In this document: piece after piece, positions 57,554 to 64,000 of the stretch
Layout of the letters: each line of letters starts with the position of its first letter
Numbering within the stretch: position 1 is the stretch's first letter
Assembly: GCA_947311845.1 (NCBI GenBank)
Contig: CAMZMU010000117.1
Location: 72,883,444 to 72,947,443, forward strand
Length of the DNA stretch: 64,000 nt
Origin: Poa pratensis
Lineage: Eukaryota; Streptophyta; Magnoliopsida; Poales; Poaceae
Direction: 5' to 3'
The notes under the pieces: generated by a model
What the model was told of the DNA's origin: nothing
Databases searched by the model: none
The model's input: only the letters and a program-made list of their open reading frames with translations
Program-made: the position numbers and the translations under genes

Positions 57554-57982
57554 GAAAATAAACGGTCTCATCTTTGTCGACTATGCTGCCCCATACGACC
57601 TTCACGTTTTCGTGTGTCACTCCAAACTGGCGACTGGCGAGGAAGCCTCTATGGCTCTATTTATCTACGTTTCCATTCTTCACCGTGAGTTGTGAGTGAC
57701 CAGATGTGATTTTTCTTGACGTGACTTCGTTGAGAAAAATTGCCATATAATATATAGGAAAATATAAGATTTTTTTAATCAACCGTGCTCCAAATAAAAT
57801 CTTCCACATGTTTTTTCTACAAAGATCAAATGCCTGACTCGAGCATCGACGAAGATGAGTTTATCAAGTGTAGCTCGATGAACTAGGGAGGATGACATTG
57901 TTTGGAATTTATCGGTGTTAGTATTTTGTATCGGCCTAGTAAATTTGTATATAGTTAGGGCTTGGCACCACGTTCAATGGGT
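57554..57982. other. No gene recognised
   Basis: A/T-rich intergenic DNA with short frames only. Confidence 0.5.
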
Positions 57983-59330
57983 TAAGAGCATCTCCAGCAG
58001 TCGGTCCCCCCAGACGTTTCGCCGAAGTTAAAATGAGGCGCCTGGGTTGAGCCGGCGCTATTTTCACCCAGGGGCGCCGATTCCTAGCCATGAACCAAAT
58101 GAATTTTTTTAAACCAGAAATGAAATTTGACCAAGTTTGGACAAAATTTAAGCGAAGTTCATATATAGGCGAAATATTACATAATTCAGGCGAAATCCAT
58201 AAAATATAAATAAAAAGTACTGATAAAATAAAAAAATTACCGATCTCATCGTGCCGTCGTAGCCGACGTTCTACATGCCTAGCTGGCTGTAGAATGCGTT
58301 GTAGTCGCCGTCATCGTCGCTCGATGGCTCGTCCTTCGGGACAGGGCTAGGCCCCGCGCCTTCGTTGCCGCGCCACTAGATTGGCCTAGCCTCGTCCTCG
58401 TCATCTGTGTCACTAAGGACGATGACGCCCGTGTGTGCCATGTGGTCGAAATGAGTCTGGCGGCGTAGAAGACCGCGTTGGCGCTCGATCTCCTCGTGCT
58501 CGTGGTCGGCCTTCGACCGGGCGAGCGTGAACTCCATTTCCGCTGAAACAACGCCGTTGAACGACAGTTGTTCCACTAGCTTATGCCCAGCGAAGTCCTC
58601 CGAGCGCCGGGGCCTCCATCTTCAGGGTCGAGTGAACGTAATCGTGCGATGACGACAACTCCGGCTCCTTCTTCGGCCGATGGAGTGAGCTGCTGGCGTC
58701 GCTGGTGCTGGACTTGATCTTTGCTTGACAAGGCGAAGGTGATCTTGTGGCAGCGACTGCGTACGACACTTGTTGATGACAAGGCTGCCGCGCGCTTGTG
58801 CGTGGTGACGACTGGGGCTCGGCCTTGACCCGGGTGTATGGCGTCGCCGGCGACCCGGGGGAGCGCGAGCGGGACGCCGACGCCGAGGACGAAGATGAGC
58901 CGCCATCCAGGCGCCTCGGCATCCAGGAGCTGCCGCGACGCGTGAAGACATCAGCGACCGAGGCGGCTTGGTGAGTCACGGGTCGTTGCCGGCCTCGATG
59001 TGCTCGAAAACGGCGGCGAGGGTGTGACCCGGTTCGCCCCACCGTAGCCTCCTACCAGCGGAGTTGTTTTGTCCAAGCGCTGGCGGCGGGACATCGAAGG
59101 TTTCCAGCTTCCTCTGGCGGCGCAGCTGGAAATATGCCGTCCAGAAAGCGTGGTTCGCCGGATCCCAACGTGGGTCCGCGCGCTGCTCATCAGAGTGTCC
59201 TGTGAACACTGTCTAGATTTCCGCAGGAAAATCCGCTCCTTCCACCGTCGGTGGCACCGGCACGCCGCCGGCGCTGAGCCTCTATTTGCCAGAGACTCCC
59301 ACAGTGTGCCCACACACAAATGCAAACCCA
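57983..59330 (-). mobile_element. Decayed relative of the ORF-carrying Harbinger-type element
   Basis: Left end GAGCATCTCCAGCAGTCGG at 57986, preceded by TAA, matches the terminal repeat type at 23606. The body matches the 23606-25594 element in inverted orientation, including the stretch after the stop codon with TTTAAGCGAAGTTCAT-like A/T repeats. The right end, beyond about 59330, cannot be found, so the start of the ORF and its terminal repeat are lost. Confidence 0.7.
58271..59310 (-). pseudogene. Decayed copy of the 399-residue transposon protein
   Basis: Frames on the minus strand keep the landmarks of the intact protein at 24111-25310 in the same order: ADPRWDPANHAFWTAYFQ, a Ser/Arg/Pro-rich middle with TRVKAEPQ and RPKKEPE, the acidic motif VIVLSDTDDEDEA, and the end DYNAFYSQLGM. 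At least three frame changes and a stop (after DEARPI, and near 59217) interrupt it. The N-terminal part is missing. The kept landmarks show which parts of the protein were under constraint. Confidence 0.7.
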
Positions 59331-59579
59331 TTACAATATGGTGCTTCCATCTATTAAGAGGAGCATTCCCGTGGTACAAAAATATCTTGGTATCGCGGAA
59401 AAGTGTATCTTGGAAACAAAATCATAATCCGTCGAATATTTATTTGTTGCTAAAAATATCTTGTTTCTTCGAATCGTTCCTTGAAAATGAGACCTGTATT
59501 TTGGAAAACGAGTAGTTTTTTAATTCTCGGATGCATAGTTAGGAAGCAGATCGTAATTTATCGGAAGGTACCGATACCA

Positions 59580-59909
59580 CTAAATAGCTCTCATTCCAAC
59601 GGCAGTAAAATAGTAAGATTTCAACAACTTGAGTTTGGAAAAGCTCCTTTTCGCCGATGCAACCGTAACAAGAATGGTTAACAAAATTCTGTATGCAATA
59701 GTAGCAACAAGATAATAGGGCCGCTTCTTCAAATAGGTCAAAATATCAATAGGACCCATGGATTTCTCAAGTATATCTTGAACATAGACTAACTCAAAAA
59801 ACAATTCATGCCCATCAATATCATTTTGTTCTTCAATCTTATTCCTATCAATATCTTCATGCTCTGGAATCTTTAGTGCATTCTCAAGATTAACACAAGC
59901 AGCCCTCAA
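59580..59909 (-). pseudogene. hAT transposase C-terminal fragment
   Basis: The minus-strand frame has ELVYVQDILEKSMGPIDILT followed by AYRILLTILVTVASAKRSFS and KLKLLKSY, the dimerisation region of plant hAT transposases (usual block T-V-A-S-A-E-R-S-F-S-K-L). The conserved Glu is Lys here. Only about 110 residues are left; the DDE catalytic core and zinc finger are absent. Confidence 0.75.
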
Positions 59910-60425
59910 ACTATCCTAGTTGCTCACTTGAAAATATAAATTTCACAATATTGTTGAAAAGTGGAATATCAGGAGAAACATATTTGAGTTGCACGATGAA
60001 CATATTTTTCTTATGCATGAATCCATTTTTCATAAGCATGAAATATATTTCGATTTAAGTTTTAAAGATATGTTTTTACCATTCTTGCAAAAGGAGGGAA
60101 TTATAAAACTATTACTTCGCATTATTGGGTTAGATTTAATTTTCACTTTTAACTGGAAGAGTAAAAATACCAAACAAAATCAACCGAGTAACTGAAACCG
60201 ACTAGAGTAGAGACAATATAATTTCATGCCCCGGCAAAAACAGAGCTCATACCCCAAACCAAAATGTCGTGACACTAGTTCAAAAAAAAAATGTCGTGAA
60301 ACTAGTACAGACAGAAATAAGAAAACTGAAGGAACGGCACAAATGGAAACAACGGTATCTCGATTTGATTTTTCACCTTGAGATGGATCGGTGAATAGCG
60401 AATATCCTAGATATCCAGAGAGGTA
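59910..60425. other. No gene recognised
   Basis: A/T-rich. AAAAATGTCGTGA(A/C)ACTAGT occurs twice near 60262-60305, a small local duplication. Confidence 0.5.
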
Positions 60426-60895
60426 AATGGGGTGCCCCCAAGGCCTCCTCACAGCGATTACCGCTTCTCAGCCGTCGGATCGACGATCTACAGCGCGAAT
60501 CTGGACCGTCCGTTTCCTGCGTTACTTTTTTTACATCGAACAACAGTCACTGACAGTGGATCCAGACATTGCCGGTCCCGCTCCGGTCCCGCTACACAGA
60601 GAAAGGGTCCGTTTTGCGGTAGAAGCTCACTTCTTTCCTGCGCCGTCGTGGTGTATGTTTGAGGGGTAGTATCGACATTTCGCCGCATCCCTAGCCGCCA
60701 CGACCCAATCGGCACGCGCATCTCCTTCCCCAATCCGCTCCTGCGCCTCCTCCCCCAAATCCGCTTCCTTCTCCTGCCCTCCGCCGCAGATGCGGCGCCG
60801 CGCGATGTGCCGTCGCCGGTAGGAGAGGCTGGTCTCCGACGGGAGCATAGGACCGCAGAGAGCTGCTCCCGGCGCCGCCGCGTGCTCACCCCGCG

Positions 60896-61606
60896 GTGGA
60901 AACCCTAGCGGCCAATCCCCTCGCGCGTTTCATCCTCCTGCCGCCGCCACCCACGCCCTCTCCTCTTCCAGCATGCCTCCGCCATTGGTGTGCTCGCGCC
61001 CGCGCCCTCGCGCTGCCCTCGCGCCGCCGCCGCGCGAGCGCTCTCTCCCTCTCCCTCTCGCATCAGCAGCACGCGCCGGAGTGCGGGACGACGATGCGGG
61101 AGCTGGGGCAGAGGTTCGTGGAGATGTTCGTTCCTGGTTCGCCGCCGACTCCCCTCGATCTACAGCCTCCATCGCTAGCTGCTCTTTGTCGCGGACAACA
61201 GCTGGCCGAGCTCTATCTCCTCCACCTTACCTTTTTTATTTCTGCACACAGGAACCAAAGGAGGCCGCCGGAAGATGACTCGACGGCGCGGGATCGATGC
61301 CGTCGTCGTCCTCGCATGGATCCCAGGTCGTTCTCTTTCTCTCTCTTAGTTCACTACTGATGTCCTTCCTGCGATTCAGTCACAGGCTCACAGCATAAAA
61401 TCAACGTTCTTGATGCAGATGGAGCGGTGACAGAACCACTGGCCGAGCAGCAAGGCGGATCTGCCGCTGCTGAAATTGGCCGTGCAGCGGTGAGGGACCA
61501 GTATGCCTACATGGACATGGCTGTGCCATGGCGGCTTCAATTCCAATTCATAGCCACCACCTTGGTCTGCACTCCTACTTGCAGGTTTGTCACGTTGGCC
61601 CTTGCT
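60896..61606 (+). other. Possible three-exon transcribed locus, product unknown
   Basis: A G/C-rich 5' region (60440-61150) with open frames is followed by exon-like blocks with matching splice signals: an acceptor CTGCACACAG before 61251 and donor GATCCCAG-GTCGTT at about 61326; an acceptor TTGATGCAG at 61419 followed by a 167-base block (frame with AEIGRAAVRDQYAYMDMAV) and a donor CTTGCAG-GTTTGT at about 61584. No frame runs well through all blocks and I recognise no domain. It may be a non-coding transcript or the 5' end of a gene that continues to the right. Confidence 0.3.
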
Positions 61607-61836
61607 TAATTGGCCTGCTATTTCCTAAAAAAGGTTTGGGCAAATTCTGTTTCAGTGATGTTTGCCTCAATGTTAACACTGAACTATGTATTTGATTCCT
61701 GAGATTAATAAGCTTCACGGATGTATTAGGCTCTGACTAGATCTGGTCTTGGATGCACTGATTTAGTAAACTACGTGACTTAGAAAAGTGGGTGTATGGA
61801 CGAGCTGTTGTATGGATGTGATCTAAATCTGGAAAT

Positions 61837-62090
61837 CCATGTATACAGGTTAACTTATTGCCATTTTTTTACATTCATTTAATTAGGTACCGTGGATAGG
61901 AAGTGGTTTATGTTGAAATTATTATCATTATTTATCTTGATCAAACAAAAGTATGTAGTTCTATGATTCCCGGAGCGGATAAATCCATGTATGCATGCTG
62001 GTTAACTTCTTGCCATTTTCCCTATAATTAGGTAATCAAGCAAAAGGATGGAGTTATGTGATTCCCGGAGGCCGGAGCGGATATAAATTG
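61837..62090 (+). repeat. Direct duplication of about 120 bases
   Basis: Two blocks share, in order, AAATCCATGTAT, GGTTAACTT.TTGCCATTTT, AATTAGGTA and ATTCCCGGAGCGGAT (first about 61837-61980, second about 61981-62082). They differ by small indels; an internal segment is longer in the first. Confidence 0.7.
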
Positions 62091-62733
62091 ATTATGGTTC
62101 AGGTACACCTTGATCAGTACTGAATATTCAGTTACTTCAGTCGCTTCAATGGCTTTAGCATGTTCATGCCTCTTCTTTAAGGGACTATTTTTATCCTTCA
62201 AAATTTGGTGCAATTTTACTTCATTTGTTACGATGTGTTATATGCAAGTTGCAAGAATTTATGATTGTTTGATATTATTAATCTTGATGTAACTTTAAAT
62301 TAATTATAGTTGCTACATAGTCATAACTTTAATGTTTATTCTTTGTTTGATGTTGCATATCAGAATTGGAGAAGGAAGAACCAATATACATGAGCAAGAT
62401 TAACATCATTTTTCTACTGTTATGAAGACATCCATTTCACATCCTTCTCAACAGTCGCTCTTCAAAAGGTAAATCTTGCTTGCCTATTGTTTCAGATATT
62501 TTGAGCAGTATTTGAGGTTCTTTAAGGATTAATGCAAAATATCTCCGGTGCCTGTTATCATTGTATATGGTAAAAAAATGGCATTGTTGTTAAAAGCTTG
62601 AATCACATATGTGCTGCAGTTAAGGGCATTCCTCTTTGGAATAAACTACATATGCAAGATTAGTTCAACGGAGACTGTTCTTTAGGGTAGTCAAAGAACC
62701 TGCGTATTGTAATATTAACACACACTGTTAAAA
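62091..62733. other. No gene recognised
   Basis: A/T-rich, intron-like sequence. It could be intronic to a locus starting near 60900, but no exon is supported. Confidence 0.4.
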
Positions 62734-63785
62734 TGTAATAATATGATTTCTTTTTTTTGAACGAGAGGAGTACAATCTGCGTACATCAAAGGATACAAAC
62801 ATGAAGAACAGACGCAAAAACGTACAAGAAGCACTTAGCTAAAAGCACTACAGCAGCACGGAGCTGCTGAACCACCAGGGCTGCTCCTCGTCGACGAACG
62901 CCGGAGAAGAACAGATCAAACCTCCAGCCAACTGGATGAGGGAGGACCTCCAACGCTGTAGACGACCGCATGATCCACTCGCCGCAAGCGATGAGATCTC
63001 GACGATGAACATGCACGGCCCAGCCACCCCCGCGTCCAGCTCCAGCACCACCGGCCGCCGGGGCAGCCAAGCCATGCCAGAAGCACCACCACCGCGCCCT
63101 CCAACCCAGCGCCCAAGCCAAGCACCACGCCTCTCCACTCCAGAGCTTCACCACCAGGGGACTCCTCCCCTCGCCTCCACGGCCGGCCGGAGGAGCCACG
63201 AAGAAGCAGAGCACCAGAACCACCCGAAGCAAGCACGCCGCCACTGCAGCTCCACCCCTCGCCACCACGGCCGGCCAGGGGAGCCAGAGGCGCACGCCAG
63301 CAGAACTTGCTCCAGAGCCACCCCCAGGAACTCCACGATGAGGCCGGAGCTGGCCACACCGCCGCGGAGCCGGAGCCAGGGGACAAAACACCAAGCCGAG
63401 GTCGTCACCTCCGCCGCCACGACCTCGACCAGGACACCAAAAGCCTGCAGATCCGCAGATCGGCAGGCACCAACCACCAGATGCCCACCGCCGCCGCCAC
63501 AGAAGACGTCGCCGGGATGGGGAAGAGGCGCCTGAACCTTTATTCCACCGCGACCCCGCCCCCACCACCTCGGCGGCGCCGTCGGAAACAGAGACCCTAC
63601 CTACCCTATCTACATAGCACGGCAGAGATCCGGGGTTCCCCCACCCTCCCGCCGCCGGAGCGGCCGGCGGAGGGCGAAGGAACCCGCGGCTCGCCGGCGA
63701 GCAAGGAGGAGGAACCAAGTTTCGCCTCTCTCTACTGTTTACGGGAGAGGGGAACGAGAGGAGCTATTGTAATAATATGATTTCT
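62734..63785 (-). mobile_element. Retroposon copy C (1016 bp) with 18 bp target duplication
   Basis: The insert 62752-63767 is flanked by TGTAATAATATGATTTCT at 62734-62751 and 63768-63785. A T-run at the left is the poly(A) tail of a minus-strand copy. The 5' three quarters are very G/C-rich with overlapping open frames on both strands (up to 310 codons on the minus strand, Gly/Ala/Arg/Trp-rich), which look like composition effects. It differs in sequence from copies A and B but has the same plan. No reverse transcriptase. Confidence 0.8.
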
Positions 63786-64000
63786 ACTCCCCCAGCTACT
63801 AAAATGTGCAAATGCATTCGATGGCTAATGAAAGAATCATTGTTTTTTTAAACACAACCTAATGATTCAGGGATTTGGCTGCTCATTAGTGAACTTTGTA
63901 CCATTAATTGTGCATTTGCATCTAGGGTATGCTATAAATTGTATTCCATTAACTTTGTGTTTTGCAAATGGATTTCAGGTTTACTTAATTGAATAACTTA
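63786..64000. other. No gene recognised
   Basis: Short A/T-rich end of the window. Confidence 0.6.

Noticed and set aside
62786..63718. 310-codon minus-strand frame
   Set aside because: It is inside a retroposon bounded by an 18 bp duplication, is extremely Gly/Ala/Arg/Trp-rich and overlaps long frames on the other strand.

Overview
The window looks like a piece of a large, repeat-rich grass nuclear genome, most likely Triticeae (wheat, Aegilops or a close relative). Reasons: GT-AG introns in plant genes, long Gypsy LTRs, a LARD-type element with a 4.3 kb LTR, an Athila/Sabrina-like Gypsy fragment, Stowaway MITEs with CTCCCTCCGTT ends, grass SINEs, and a monocot-type protein disulfide isomerase. 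There are no bacterial operons, rRNA genes or CRISPR arrays.

Layout. 1-16107 is nested LTR retrotransposons: a minus-strand LARD (LTR 4334-8633, internal 1655-4333, second LTR running off the left edge), the 3' end and about 5 kb LTR of a plus-strand Gypsy (8634-14035), and a truncated minus-strand Gypsy with gag and part of the protease (14036-16107). 16108-29770 is a gene-poor mix: an RNase H-like relic, an AT-rich repeat, a candidate gene-fragment-carrying TIR element (17326-21457), two copies of an 830 bp poly(A) retroposon with their own target-site duplications, and a complete PIF/Harbinger-type element (23606-25594, TAA duplication) carrying an intact 399-residue ORF but no transposase. 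30083-43400 is the gene island: a complete ten-exon PDI gene (minus) and a nine-exon TOM1-like VHS/GAT gene (minus) with three single-base frameshifts. 44170-50840 holds a decayed Harbinger transposase, an Athila-like retrotransposon piece, an F-box/LRR/FBD pseudogene and a Stowaway. 52534-57553 holds an intronless DEMETER/ROS1-like 5-methylcytosine DNA glycosylase broken by two frameshifts, a SINE-like insertion and a 1296 bp Mutator-type element with a perfect 9 bp target duplication; a LINE fragment sits just upstream of it. 57986-64000 holds a decayed relative of the 399-residue Harbinger ORF, a hAT transposase fragment, a poorly defined transcribed-looking locus and a third retroposon.

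How it fits together. Only PDI is clearly an intact cellular gene; it acts in oxidative folding in the ER. The TOM1-like gene would act in ubiquitin-dependent endosomal sorting if the frameshifts are sequence errors. Most other features are mobile DNA, and at least seven insertions can be dated relative to their hosts by exact target-site duplications. The two most notable items are the transposase-less Harbinger element, whose protein keeps a SUMO-interacting-type motif in both copies here, and the disrupted intronless DNA demethylase.
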